Counted from the stretch's first letter, positions 54,495 through 63,602 are shown. The stretch: 64,000 bases of DNA from Sphingobacterium sp. R2 (GCF_040760075.1 NZ_CP142884.1:4526001-4590000); one strand, 5' to 3'. Numbers and translations: made by a program. Notes: generated by a model from the letters alone, not told the origin.

Positions 54495-55483
54495 CAAACC
54501 CAAGCCAACTCATCAAAGGTATTTTTCTATTTTTGATTCTGGCGTCCATAACTTTCTTTTTAGCGAAAAGCGACTTAAATGCCTTGAAAAAAGAGCTCTC
54601 CTCCGTTGGTTATCGTTTTATAATTATTTTGTTTACGACTTTCGCGGCCTACTTTGTAGGCACATTAGCTTGGTGGATATGCTTGGGCTCCGCAAAAAAG
54701 AAGGTCAATCTGATCGAACTCTTTGCCATCCGTCAAATCGGGGAAACCGTTGGACTATTCAACCCTACAAGCATTATAGGTGGTGATTTATTAAAGGCAC
54801 AATTGATAACCCATTATAACATTCCCTTAAAAGAAGGATTGAATTCAGTTGCAATATCCCGTATTACCGCCGTACTGTCTCAATTGACACTCTTTTTGAT
54901 TGCTATGCTTTGGTTGGTATTTTCTCCTTTAAAAAATGAAATTATACGCTACGCAGGCCCAGTAATATATATGATCTGTCTATTTTTGTTCCTTTTGATG
55001 ATCCTGATACTTTATTGGTTAATAGTTGCAAAAAGTCCCTCGCAAACCAGGGCTTCAACAGCAACACTTTTTGGAAAAGCAAAAGCGCATGTTCAGTCAC
55101 TACTTTGGAACGTTAAAGACTTTTATCAGCATCAAAATAAGGTTTTTTGGTATTCTTACTTACTTTTTGCACTACATTGGATTATTGGCAGCCTTGAATT
55201 CTATTATATTCTAAAATTTTTGGGTGTTGCAGTACAACCAATACATGGTCTAATAGTAGATATGAGTGTCATTGTGCTGAAAAGCATCGGTGCTTTTATT
55301 CCAGGGCAACTGGGCATTGAAGAAATCGCCAATAAACTCCTACTCCATATGATCGGTATTACTGGGGGTAGTATTTGGCTCAGTGCTTCATTATTACGTC
55401 GCGGTCGACAGCTCACCTGGGTAGCGTTGGGGTTTATATTTTATCTATGCATCAAAAGGAAACCAGTACATGTATCCATCTGA
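54482..55483 (+). CDS. Flippase-like membrane protein (LPG_synthase_TM / UPF0104 type)
   Basis: This 333-aa polytopic protein has about eight transmembrane helices and the signature motifs of the lysylphosphatidylglycerol-synthase membrane domain: WWICLGSAKKKVNLIELFAIRQIGETVGLFNPTSIIGGDLLKA and LVDMSVIVLKSIGAFIPGQLGIEEIANKLLL-type segments. Members without the synthase domain are presumed lipid or glycolipid flippases. Its frame overlaps both neighbours (13 and 14 bases), so it is made in step with the two glycosyltransferases. A role in moving their lipid product across the inner membrane is inference. Confidence 0.87.
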   Translation: MGKLTNPSQLIKGIFLFLILASITFFLAKSDLNALKKELSSVGYRFIIILFTTFAAYFVGTLAWWICLGSAKKKVNLIELFAIRQIGETVGLFNPTSIIGGDLLKAQLITHYNIPLKEGLNSVAISRITAVLSQLTLFLIAMLWLVFSPLKNEIIRYAGPVIYMICLFLFLLMILILYWLIVAKSPSQTRASTATLFGKAKAHVQSLLWNVKDFYQHQNKVFWYSYLLFALHWIIGSLEFYYILKFLGVAVQPIHGLIVDMSVIVLKSIGAFIPGQLGIEEIANKLLLHMIGITGGSIWLSASLLRRGRQLTWVALGFIFYLCIKRKPVHVSI

Positions 55484-56624
55484 AATAGAAATACTATTTG
55501 TCAGCCACAAATATCCCCCAAATGTTGGCGGTATGGAAAAACAAAGCTTTGAACTGATCAATACTGCGGCTCTTTACTTGAAGGTACACACCTTAGTCTT
55601 TGACAACCGGGAACCTCTTTTAGCTTTTTTCTTCCAGCTGAATCGCCGAATTCTAGCCAAAATTAACGATAACCCCGGCATCAAGCTTATTCACTTTAAT
55701 GATGGCTTAATTGCGTCTTTAGCCTCTTTTCACAAAGGATATTCACATTTAAAACGAGTTGCCACGCTTCACGGACTGGATATCGTCTTTCCCTTTCGCT
55801 ATTTTCAGCGTAAGATCATACCGCGGTTTAATACATTTGATCAGCTTATTGCGGTTAGCCAAGCTACCGCCGACGCCGCCCAGTTACGTGGTATCGATCC
55901 ATCCAAAATTATTGTTATACCCAACGGTGTAGATCCGATACACTACTCCACTGAAAACAATGAACCAGCCTGCGAAAGCAAACCCTATTTTATCACTTTG
56001 GGACGCCCTGTTAAACGGAAGGGCTTCTCGTGGTTGATGAAACATGTCATTCCCGCTATCCAGGGTGATTTCAAATTACTGATGGTAGGTCCATTCGATC
56101 ACGAACCTACATGGAAAGAACGCCTATTGCAGCTTATACCCAAAAAGATAAATCATTTAATCACCTTATTCCTCGGATTTCCGACCGATCAGCAAGAGAT
56201 CCGAAAGCTACTGAAAGCATACCCCGAAAAAATTGAACATCTTGGAAAGGTTTCATTCGAACAACTGCAAGGTCTCTTGACCAACTCACAGGCGTTTTTG
56301 ATGCCCAATATTGAAGTGGCCGGTGATATGGAAGGCTTTGGCCTCGTCTGTCTGGAAGCTTCCACCGCAGGCACCATCGTTATCGCCGCCGAATTAGAAG
56401 GAATTAAAAGCGCCGTTGCACACAATTACAATGGGCTTCTACTGCCAAGCGAAAACCAAAACGCATGGATCGAACAACTTCAAGCCATTTTAGCAAATCC
56501 AGTCCATTATAAAAGCCTGAGCCTACAGTTCAAACAGAATACCCTAAAACAATATAGCTGGGATATTATGGCTAGATCTTATTGCCAATCATTTGCAGAC
56601 TTAGTTACAGCAGCAGATAAATAA
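55470..56624 (+). CDS. Glycosyltransferase family 4 (third gene of the trio)
   Basis: This 384-aa GT-B fold enzyme starts with EILFVSHKYPPNVGGMEKQSFEL, the typical GT4 opening. It includes VSQATADAAQLRGIDPSKIIVIPNGVD, ITLGRPVKRKGFSWLMKHVI and an E-x7-E motif in EVAGDMEGFGLVCLEA. The acceptor-side half also holds THGLDIVFPF-like residues (LHGLDIVFPFRYF). It overlaps the flippase-like gene by 14 bases and ends the operon. Together with the first gene it would add two sugars in sequence to one lipid or chain. Confidence 0.9.
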   Translation: MYPSEIEILFVSHKYPPNVGGMEKQSFELINTAALYLKVHTLVFDNREPLLAFFFQLNRRILAKINDNPGIKLIHFNDGLIASLASFHKGYSHLKRVATLHGLDIVFPFRYFQRKIIPRFNTFDQLIAVSQATADAAQLRGIDPSKIIVIPNGVDPIHYSTENNEPACESKPYFITLGRPVKRKGFSWLMKHVIPAIQGDFKLLMVGPFDHEPTWKERLLQLIPKKINHLITLFLGFPTDQQEIRKLLKAYPEKIEHLGKVSFEQLQGLLTNSQAFLMPNIEVAGDMEGFGLVCLEASTAGTIVIAAELEGIKSAVAHNYNGLLLPSENQNAWIEQLQAILANPVHYKSLSLQFKQNTLKQYSWDIMARSYCQSFADLVTAADK

Positions 56625-56702
56625 TTGACCGTAATACTGCATCAGGTTGACTGCTTCTGTCATCCACGCGGAAAAGCTCTTCAAAAGACTTTGTTTATAG
56701 AA

Positions 56703-56734
<32 letters not shown>

Positions 56735-56801
56735 ATACACCATGTCCAAACAAGAAGAAACGTCAACCCAAAGTGCTTCCCTACCAAGAAAGAATCTGCA
56801 T

Positions 56802-56841
56802 AAAAAAAGTCCTCAAAAAGTTAAACACTTTTTGAGGACTT
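56802..56841 (-). terminator. Terminator of the EmrAB-TolC type operon
   Basis: AAGTCCTCAAAAAGT and ACTTTTTGAGGACTT form a perfect 15-bp stem with loop TAAAC. On the minus strand it is followed by seven T. It lies 70 bases beyond the stop of the MFS gene. Confidence 0.88.
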
Positions 56842-56911
56842 CTTAATTGAACGATAAATTGTTCTTCAAGGATGTTGCACTATAATAACAGCGCAGCAGA
56901 CGAATCTAATA

Positions 56912-58495
56912 CTAATGTACACTGGACATATCGATCTGTGTTTTCCCTTGTTTGATCATCAATACAAAAGGAACACAAATCAGAAAGACAACCCCGAGAT
57001 ACAAAAACACATCCATATAAGATAAAACGGTCGCTTGTTTCATCACACTCATGTCTAATATTTGATGCGCTTTGGCCAGCGCCTCATTAGGCGAAAAGCC
57101 TTTCGACTGAAAACTCATTTGCAATTGTTGCACCCGTTGTTGCACATCAAATTTACTTGGATCTAAATTGGCAACCAGGTCGACACGATGTTTTTGGCTA
57201 TCACGGGCAATAAATGTCGTGATCAAGGCAATTCCGAACGAACCACCCAACTGACGCATCATCCCTGTAAAGGCAGCACCTTCACCAATTGATTTACCTT
57301 GCAATGTCGATAAAGAAAGCGTCATAACAGGTACGAACAACAAACCCAGTCCAACTCCGCGTAGAATCAGTGGCCAAAACATGTGCTCCGAGCCCGTGTC
57401 ATTCGTCATTAAACTGTACATCCAAAAACAGAAGCCAAAAAAGATACTAAGTCCCACGGCAACCATATATTTTTGAGGAACACCATTTTGGATCATCTTT
57501 CCTATAAAAGGCATCATGATACCTGTCATGATCGAACTTGGTAATAAGAGCAAACCCGCATCGGTCGCTGTCCATCCCAAAATTGACTGCGTATAGATGG
57601 GAATAATAAAGGTCGAACCAAACAAGCCAAAACCGAGGATAAAGCTCATCACCACACCTACCTGCAAATTCTTATCCTTCAATACACGCAGGTTAACAAT
57701 GGGTTTGTCATACACCAGTTCCCGCCAGATAAAGAACAATAGCCCGAAAACAGATAAGATTGATAAGCCTAATATCAAAGGGTCGTCGAACCAGTCATCC
57801 TGCTGTCCGTGCTCCAAAACGAATTGAAGAGAACCGATAAACATAATTAAAAAGATCATACCAAACCAATCCACTTCATTTGCAGATTGCTTTTGGCTAT
57901 ATTTAGGGCTGCGCACAAAAGATAAGGTCAACAATGTAGCAATAATCCCTAAGGGCACATTGATATAAAATATATAAGGCCAAGAGAAATTATCGATAAT
58001 ATATCCACCTAAAGGAGGACCTAATGTAGGACCAATAATAACCCCCATACCATAGATGGCCTGAGCCATACTACGTTTTTCTTTCGGGTAACTCTCTGTG
58101 ATGATGGTTTGTGCCGTTACCAACAAGGCTCCACCGCCCATCCCTTGTATAAAACGAAATGCAACAAGCTCCCAAATATTGGTCGCGTTACCGCATAAAA
58201 ATGAAGATACTGTAAAGATGATAATAGAAGCCGCGAAGTAATTTCTTCGACCAAATTGTTGGGACAACCAGCTGGTCATCGGTATCACAATTACGTTAGC
58301 GATTGCGTACGCTGTAATAACCCAAGCGACATCGGTCAATGTCGCTCCCAACGAACCTTTCATGTCGTTCAGAGCCACGTTGACGATGGTTGTATCCACG
58401 ATTTCCAACAGCGCACAAAGCACTGCTGTAATCGTGATTACGACGCGTCGAAAACCATATTCAACCAGACTATCTTGTTGATTTAAATTTTCCAT
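56912..58495 (-). CDS. MFS drug:H+ antiporter, DHA2 family (EmrB-like)
   Basis: This 527-aa, 14-helix major-facilitator exporter has motif A in WLSQQFGRRNYFAAS, the motif C-like GMGVIIGPTLGPPLGGYIIDN, the segment DTTIVNVALNDMKGSLGATLTDVAWVITAYAIA near the N-terminus (motif D1 of DHA2) and RGVGLGLLFVPVMTLS. These are hallmarks of EmrB. It starts two bases after the adaptor stop and is the last gene of the tetR-tolC-emrA-emrB type operon. It probably expels hydrophobic or uncoupling compounds. Confidence 0.94.
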   Translation of the reverse strand: MENLNQQDSLVEYGFRRVVITITAVLCALLEIVDTTIVNVALNDMKGSLGATLTDVAWVITAYAIANVIVIPMTSWLSQQFGRRNYFAASIIIFTVSSFLCGNATNIWELVAFRFIQGMGGGALLVTAQTIITESYPKEKRSMAQAIYGMGVIIGPTLGPPLGGYIIDNFSWPYIFYINVPLGIIATLLTLSFVRSPKYSQKQSANEVDWFGMIFLIMFIGSLQFVLEHGQQDDWFDDPLILGLSILSVFGLLFFIWRELVYDKPIVNLRVLKDKNLQVGVVMSFILGFGLFGSTFIIPIYTQSILGWTATDAGLLLLPSSIMTGIMMPFIGKMIQNGVPQKYMVAVGLSIFFGFCFWMYSLMTNDTGSEHMFWPLILRGVGLGLLFVPVMTLSLSTLQGKSIGEGAAFTGMMRQLGGSFGIALITTFIARDSQKHRVDLVANLDPSKFDVQQRVQQLQMSFQSKGFSPNEALAKAHQILDMSVMKQATVLSYMDVFLYLGVVFLICVPFVLMIKQGKTQIDMSSVH

Positions 58496-58497
58496 AG

Positions 58498-59601
58498 TTA
58501 TTGAACATGCACATCTACGTCAGCATTCATGCCCGGTCTGAGCAAAGCCACGTTTTCTGCTTTATTGTCTTTTGTCAATTTAATTTTTACTGGCAAACGC
58601 TGCACAGTTTTCACAAAGTTACCCGTTGCATTATCTGGCGGCAATAAAGAGAATCGTGAACCAGTAGCTGGTGAAAAAGAATTTACTTCACCTTCAAATT
58701 CGATATTAGGATAAGCATCCACTTTGATTCCCACCTTTTGACCAGGCTTCATTTTTTCCAATTGCGTCTCTTTAAAGTTGGCAACGACCCAAGTTTCAAT
58801 ATTATCGACAATGTAGAACAAAGATTGACCTGGATTGACCATTTGACCGGGCTGAACCTTAATGTTAGACACCTGCCCATCAACCGATGCAAGTACAGCT
58901 GTATATGAAAGGTTCAATTTAGCCGCTTCAAGCTGCGCATTCGCTCTCTTTATATTTGCTTCAGCAACGGAAGTTTGCTTAGAAGCTACTGTTGTTTTAC
59001 TAACGATTGCATTGCGTTGAGATGCACTTGCATTACGTTGTTGTTGCAAAATTTCAACCTGCTTATCAGCTTCTAGCTTAGCGGTTAAAGCTTGCTCATA
59101 TTGTTGCTTCGTAATCGATTGGTTGTTGTATAAGTTTTGATAGCGGATATAATCATTATTCGCTTGCTTGGCACGAATACGTGCTGCTTCAATGCTTCCC
59201 AAATTCGATTGGATCGTTGCATCAGAGATAGCTACATTTGCCGAAGACGCAGACACATCCGCCTTTGAAACATCAAAACTGCTTTGAGCCGCTGCAAGTG
59301 CTGCTAAAGCTTCATCTACGCGAACCTGATAATCCTGGCTTTCAATGGTAAACAAGGTATCGCCTTTTTTAACCAAATCGTTATCCTTTACGTAGACTTT
59401 CGAAATGAATCCACCAACACGGGGAATAATCGGACTCATGTTTTTTTCTACTTGTGCGTCATCAGTCGTTTCGTGTGCTTGACCATGCAGGTATTTATAG
59501 CCACCGTAAGCCCCACCGAAAATAACGAGTGCAGCCAAAACAATGGTGAATTTTTTATTTGTACCTTTTTTCTCAGGTGCGTTTTCTATTGTATTTTCCA
59601 T
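58498..59601 (-). CDS. HlyD/EmrA-type efflux adaptor
   Basis: This 367-aa adaptor has one N-terminal transmembrane anchor (KFTIVLAALVIFGGAYGGYKYL), which is typical of EmrA and not of RND adaptors. The lipoyl domain ISKVYVKDNDLVKKGDTLFTIESQDYQVRVDEA is followed by a long coiled coil (about residues 90-215) and the second lipoyl half AVLASVDGQVSNIKVQPGQMVNPGQSLFYIVD. The barrel domain ends with FEGEVNSFSPATGSRFSLLPPDNATGNF, an EmrA family motif. It pairs with the EmrB-like transporter two bases downstream. Confidence 0.94.
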   Translation of the reverse strand: MENTIENAPEKKGTNKKFTIVLAALVIFGGAYGGYKYLHGQAHETTDDAQVEKNMSPIIPRVGGFISKVYVKDNDLVKKGDTLFTIESQDYQVRVDEALAALAAAQSSFDVSKADVSASSANVAISDATIQSNLGSIEAARIRAKQANNDYIRYQNLYNNQSITKQQYEQALTAKLEADKQVEILQQQRNASASQRNAIVSKTTVASKQTSVAEANIKRANAQLEAAKLNLSYTAVLASVDGQVSNIKVQPGQMVNPGQSLFYIVDNIETWVVANFKETQLEKMKPGQKVGIKVDAYPNIEFEGEVNSFSPATGSRFSLLPPDNATGNFVKTVQRLPVKIKLTKDNKAENVALLRPGMNADVDVHVQ

Positions 59602-59615
59602 GTCTAGATTAATTG

Positions 59616-60926
59616 CTATTTAATATTTAACGACCCATTTGCCAATAGAAGGTCATAGTATTTTTCGATTGTGTTTGCTTTGCTGATCGCAAGGTTAATT
59701 TTACTTTGAAGTTGCTGTACATCTGCCGTCAACAAATCATCTGTATCTGCAATACCGTTATCATACTTATCTTTGGTAATACGATAATTTTCAACTGCCT
59801 GATCCAGCGCCTGATGATATACTACATCCTGCTTTTGTGCCAACATATAGTTCTCGTTCGCCTGCTGTACCTGAACTTTCACTTTGTCGTTTAATAGTTC
59901 AATATGTTCATCGATTTCTTTAATACGATTTTTGGCGACATTAACCTCCCTTTTGTTCTTATAAAGCGAACCTATATCATACGATACCCCCACGCCTATC
60001 ATCGCTGCATTGGTTACAGTAACCACTTTTTGAAGGCCAAAAGCATTATAACCTGCCGTTGCAGAGACAGTTGGCATGGCAGCAGCTTTAGTTACTTTCA
60101 ACTGATCTTCAGCAACCAGACGTTGAGATTCCATCGATTTCACATCCGAACGGGTGCTTCTCGCAGCATCAAATGATGCCTTTAAGCCCAAATCAACACC
60201 CCTCACATCCGCTAGATTAATCTGATCCAACTGTGTATCTTCGTCAATCTTCAGGAAATTAGCCAATTGATAATTCAGTACCTTGATATTTTTCTGCGCT
60301 TCCTGAAGCGATACCTGATAATTAGATAACTGCAACTCAGCTTTCAATAAGTCATTACGAGCGATCAATCCATTGTCTAACATAGCTTTAAAATCCGAAA
60401 CCCGCTGCTCAGACTGTTTAATATTTTCTGCAATCAACAAATTGGTTTGCTGAGCCTTATAAAGGCTTAGATAAAGATTAATTGCGCGTATAGCCAATTG
60501 TTCCTTATTTGCTACAGCGTTGTATTCTTCGGCTCTTAATACATCTTTTGCAATATCAATGCCCCCCTTGATCCTTCCGCCGGTATAGATTGGCAGGCTT
60601 ACCGATGCCTGTCCTAACCACAATTGATTCGCGGCAATATCTGGCGCAGCCCCTCCTTCACCCAATGCCAACTTTAAATTCACATTTGGAGTAGTCATCG
60701 CCATGTATTGTCCCCCCAATTTTGCGTCGGGAAGTTGCTTTGATTTGGCAGTTTCGACTTCGAGCTGCCTTCCAAATATCTTGGTATCAGCAGACTTCGC
60801 TTCCACGCTTTGATTTGCGGCCAAGTGAATTATCTCTTCCAAAGTCATATGCTTATTGTCTTGTGCCAATAAACCCATGGGACTTAGAAGTAATAAAGCA
60901 CTTAAATTGGCCAACTTATTTTTCAT
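59616..60926 (-). CDS. TolC-family outer-membrane channel of the EmrAB-like system
   Basis: This 436-aa protein has a cleavable signal peptide (MKNKLANLSALLLLSPMGLLA-Q) and no lipobox, unlike the two NodT-type channels. It has the alternating alpha-barrel and beta-barrel pattern of TolC: MTLEEIIHLAANQSVEAKSA, QLWLGQASVSLPIYTGGRIKGGIDIAK, KAMLDNGLIARNDLLKAELQLSNYQVSLQEA and YRITKDKYDNGIADTDDLLTADVQQLQSKINL. Its start overlaps the TetR stop by 11 bases. It is probably the dedicated exit duct for the EmrA/EmrB-like pair. Confidence 0.92.
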   Translation of the reverse strand: MKNKLANLSALLLLSPMGLLAQDNKHMTLEEIIHLAANQSVEAKSADTKIFGRQLEVETAKSKQLPDAKLGGQYMAMTTPNVNLKLALGEGGAAPDIAANQLWLGQASVSLPIYTGGRIKGGIDIAKDVLRAEEYNAVANKEQLAIRAINLYLSLYKAQQTNLLIAENIKQSEQRVSDFKAMLDNGLIARNDLLKAELQLSNYQVSLQEAQKNIKVLNYQLANFLKIDEDTQLDQINLADVRGVDLGLKASFDAARSTRSDVKSMESQRLVAEDQLKVTKAAAMPTVSATAGYNAFGLQKVVTVTNAAMIGVGVSYDIGSLYKNKREVNVAKNRIKEIDEHIELLNDKVKVQVQQANENYMLAQKQDVVYHQALDQAVENYRITKDKYDNGIADTDDLLTADVQQLQSKINLAISKANTIEKYYDLLLANGSLNIK

Positions 60927-61533
60927 ATGTCAATAAAGCTTTAATTGTTTTCTGTATAAATTCTGTCAAAGTTGTTTCTATATAACATGCATAGTCTTTA
61001 TCATTATCGATATGCAACTGATCCTGTAAAAAGCTATGGTTCATCTGGAAATTCATAAAAGTTCCCATCATCATCGAATGAATTAAGATCGGGTCATACC
61101 CCTCCTTAAATACCCCCTGTGCAACCCCATCATTGATTACGGAAGAGATCACTTCTAAATTGTGTAATTTGAGTTTCCTAAAAGCTTCAGATATAAGCAT
61201 CCGTTGTTTTAGTGAACTTTCGATGGTAATAATGTGATATAGCTTTCGATGAGAGTTCATCGATTTAATTGATCGATCCACCATCGCATCAATTTTATCC
61301 AACGCATGATCAATACCTGCAAGTTCATCCACATTGATCATAAAATCAGGAACACGCCATTCAAAGAAAGTATCCAATAGCTTGTCTTTAGAACCAAAAT
61401 AATAGTTGATCATCGCCACGTTGACATTCGCTTCATTGGCGATATCACGGACGGAAGTTCCATCAAACCCTTTTGTTGCAAAAAGACGTTCTGCTGCGAG
61501 GAGAATATCAATCTGTTTTTCGTTAAATTCCAT
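60916..61533 (-). CDS. TetR-family regulator of the EmrAB-TolC type operon
   Basis: This 205-aa regulator has the helix-turn-helix KQIDILLAAERLFATKGFDGTSVRDIANEANVNVAMINYYFGSKDKLL. The ligand domain includes a Met-rich helix (LIHSMMMGTFMNFQMNH). It is the first gene of the efflux operon and overlaps the channel gene. A tandem palindromic operator covers a consensus promoter about 85-115 bases upstream, so it autoregulates the whole operon. The ligand is presumably a substrate of the pump. Confidence 0.92.
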   Translation of the reverse strand: MEFNEKQIDILLAAERLFATKGFDGTSVRDIANEANVNVAMINYYFGSKDKLLDTFFEWRVPDFMINVDELAGIDHALDKIDAMVDRSIKSMNSHRKLYHIITIESSLKQRMLISEAFRKLKLHNLEVISSVINDGVAQGVFKEGYDPILIHSMMMGTFMNFQMNHSFLQDQLHIDNDKDYACYIETTLTEFIQKTIKALLTYEK

Positions 61534-61611
61534 TATAAAAACACCTATCTCTTTAAAGATACATTCGCATCTAAAGCAACGAAACTAAACTCGTTATTAT
61601 TAAATGCGGGA

Positions 61612-61649
61612 CAAAGTTAAACAAACGTTTAATTTAAACAAATGTTTAA
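61612..61649 (-). promoter_or_regulatory. Promoter with tandem TetR operators for the efflux operon
   Basis: On the minus strand TTTG (complement of 61639-61642), 19 bases and TAACTTTG (complement of 61612-61619) form an exact Bacteroidota promoter. Two palindromes overlie it: TTAAACAAACGTTTAA (61617-61632) and TTAAACAAATGTTTAA (61634-61649), with a 17-base period. One covers the spacer up to the -7 element, the other the -33 element. Confidence 0.75.
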
Positions 61650-61662
61650 TTATTAAATTTGT

Positions 61663-61692
61663 GTAAAAAAAAGACACCTTATGGGGTGTCTT
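61663..61692 (-). terminator. Terminator of holA
   Basis: AAGACACC (61671-61678) and GGTGTCTT (61685-61692) form a perfect 8-bp stem. On the minus strand it is followed by a run of eight T (the A run 61665-61672 overlaps the stem). It lies about 47 bases beyond the stop of the minus-strand holA gene. Confidence 0.85.
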
Positions 61693-61738
61693 ATAGCTGG
61701 GCAAGTTTGTCTGTCTGCTTCAAACTCCGTTTGGCTAG

Positions 61739-62746
61739 TTAATTGAGTATCCGATAGATCATCTCTTTGAGAATCTCTGCGCTATTAAAATTACTGGGAA
61801 CATGAACACCTTTCGATTTTAAATCAGTCTCTTTTAAAACATTAAGCACGTCGAAAGTTTTTCTACGATTGTAATTTCTCGCCGCAAGTTCATATTCTTT
61901 TATAAAGAATGGATGTACGCCTAATTCCTTTGCGGCAGAAGTCTTATCAATAAGATAATGATATTTTAGAACTTTTGTAAAGTAAGTCGCTACTTGACCA
62001 ATGATCATAACTAAAGGATTATTTTTGGGATTTGCCACAAAATAATCGACAATCTGATACGCTCTTAAGGCATTCCGTTTTGCTAATGCAGTATTTAATT
62101 CAAAAACATTAAAATCTTTGGAAATACCAATATTACGCTCGACGTCATCCATACTTACTTCCTGATTTCTGGGAACATTGAGCATAAGCTTATCCAGTTC
62201 ATTGGATATTTTGGACAAGTCATTACCGAGATAATCAGCAATCAATACGCTAGCCTGGGGATGAATACGCCAACCTGCGTCTTTCATGTAGGATCCAATC
62301 CACGGGGCTACCTTATCATCATACAGTTTAGCAGCATCAATCACCAATCCTGCTTTCTCGAAGACTTTGTAAATTTTTTTACGCTTATCAAATTTGCCAT
62401 GTTTATAGCAAAAAACAAGAATAGTCGTTGGTGTAAGATGCTCCAGGTACTTGGTCAACTGCTCTTCGGTATCGGACTTCCATTTTAACTCTTGCGCCTC
62501 TTTAATAATGATAACCTGATTATCGCTCATCATCGGATATCGTTTAGCCGAATTGACTATTGTAGACATATCAACATCCTTTCCATAAAAAATGGATTGG
62601 TCAAACCCCTTTTGTGCGTCGGTCAATACCGTCGCTTCAAGCGCATCAGCAATGGTATCGATAAAATAGCTTTCCTCCCCCTGCAATAGATATACAGGTT
62701 TAAAAGCTCTGCTTTTAATATCGGATAAGATCGGATGTATGTTCAT
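61739..62746 (-). CDS. holA: DNA polymerase III delta subunit
   Basis: HolA opens the beta sliding clamp as part of the clamp loader. The 335-aa protein begins SDIKSRAFKPVYLLQGEESYFIDTIADAL, the diagnostic delta N-terminus. It continues with IIIKEAQEL, TTILVFCYKHGKFDKRKKIYK, YLGNDLSKISNELDKLML and the collar-domain helices KNNPLVMIIGQVATYFTKVLKYH. The length is normal. It is divergent from the HsdR_N-like gene, a pairing common in Bacteroidota. It is monocistronic here. Confidence 0.95.
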   Translation of the reverse strand: MNIHPILSDIKSRAFKPVYLLQGEESYFIDTIADALEATVLTDAQKGFDQSIFYGKDVDMSTIVNSAKRYPMMSDNQVIIIKEAQELKWKSDTEEQLTKYLEHLTPTTILVFCYKHGKFDKRKKIYKVFEKAGLVIDAAKLYDDKVAPWIGSYMKDAGWRIHPQASVLIADYLGNDLSKISNELDKLMLNVPRNQEVSMDDVERNIGISKDFNVFELNTALAKRNALRAYQIVDYFVANPKNNPLVMIIGQVATYFTKVLKYHYLIDKTSAAKELGVHPFFIKEYELAARNYNRRKTFDVLNVLKETDLKSKGVHVPSNFNSAEILKEMIYRILN

Positions 62747-63129
62747 ATGTAAAAACTATCGATATTTTTCGTTTTCTTCGGCCTCAATAACACTTTTCGT
62801 ACTGCCACACGCAAATTTGAGATCTTTCTTCGACAACTCTTAAGGATGTTGTTATGCATCTTCAAAAAATCTCCAAAATATTAAATAAAGGGTGTGCATG
62901 AGAAGCAAAATTACAATTTTAATAGCAAATCAACCTGGAACTTCCCAAAGTTATACTTTTATATCTATCTTCATTGCTTAGCTCTGCAGTAATTGACTGC
63001 TTTAAAGTCGAGAAAATGCAGCTGGCAAACTAGCGGTTGGTTTACTTCTTTGCCGTAGAAAGACAGAGTTTATAAAAAAAACAGTATATTTCAGACAGAG
63101 GCAATTTATTAGTATTACCAAAATTTTAG
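62747..63129. other. Divergent intergenic region between holA and the HsdR_N-like gene
   Basis: This gap of about 380 bases holds no credible coding frame, RNA gene or strong hairpin. It presumably carries the holA promoter; the promoter of the plus-strand gene lies at its right edge. Confidence 0.4.
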
Positions 63130-63137
63130 TACATTTG
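63130..63137 (+). promoter_or_regulatory. -7 element of the HsdR_N-like gene
   Basis: TACATTTG fits TAnnTTTG exactly and ends three bases before ATG 63141. A leaderless or very short-leader transcript follows, and the upstream TTG at 63135 cannot be the start. Confidence 0.5.
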
Positions 63138-63140
63138 TTC

Positions 63141-63602
63141 ATGTTTTCACCCACTCCACTGAACTTGCCTCCGTTTAAAGCGAAAATATCCAAAAAGAAC
63201 AATGCGATTTACATCTTTGATGAGCTCAGGAAAAAGGATCTGGTATTAACTCCCGAAGAGTGGGTGAGACAGCATTGGATTAACTATTTGTCAATCAGTA
63301 AAAATTACCCTAAATCACTGATGAATATCGAAGGCGGATTAAAATTAAATAACCTTCAGAGAAGAAGTGATCTGTTAATATACAACAGCAATGGTCATAA
63401 AGTTGTTTTGGCGGAATTTAAGGCACCGCACATAAAAATTACCCAACAAGTATTTGAGCAAATTGCAAATTATAATACCGTTCATCGCATCCCCTACTTA
63501 GTAGTGAGCAACGGCATAAATCATTACTATTGCAAAATTAATTTCAAGACTGAATCCTACGAATTTTTAGAAGACCTCCCCAGCTATAATGAAATTGGTT
63601 AA
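63141..63602 (+). CDS. HsdR N-terminal-like PD-(D/E)xK domain protein
   Basis: This 153-aa stand-alone domain is related to the N-terminal nuclease part of type I restriction R subunits. The PD-(D/E)xK core is visible: Glu in LTPEEWVRQH, Asp in LQRRSDLLIYNSNGH and the E-x-K in VVLAEFKAPHI, followed by a Gln-containing helix (ITQQVFEQIANY). No helicase, methylase or specificity gene adjoins it. In Bacteroidota it is usually found next to holA, so it is probably a housekeeping nuclease of unknown role. The start at 63141 fits the promoter position and the typical MFSPTPLNLPPF opening. Confidence 0.82.
   Translation: MFSPTPLNLPPFKAKISKKNNAIYIFDELRKKDLVLTPEEWVRQHWINYLSISKNYPKSLMNIEGGLKLNNLQRRSDLLIYNSNGHKVVLAEFKAPHIKITQQVFEQIANYNTVHRIPYLVVSNGINHYYCKINFKTESYEFLEDLPSYNEIG

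Noticed and set aside
54454-54786. Overlapping plus-strand frame at the glycosyltransferase/flippase junction
   Set aside because: It overlaps two well-supported genes in another frame and its sequence has no membrane or domain pattern.
56742-56846. Small plus-strand frame starting MSKQEETSTQSASLPRK after the CTTG tract
   Set aside because: It runs through the terminator hairpin of the opposite operon, has no ribosome-binding context and no recognisable similarity.
63141-63602. Possible type I restriction-modification system
   Set aside because: Only the R-subunit N-terminal-like domain is present; there is no hsdM, hsdS or helicase in the neighbourhood, and the gene lies beside housekeeping genes.
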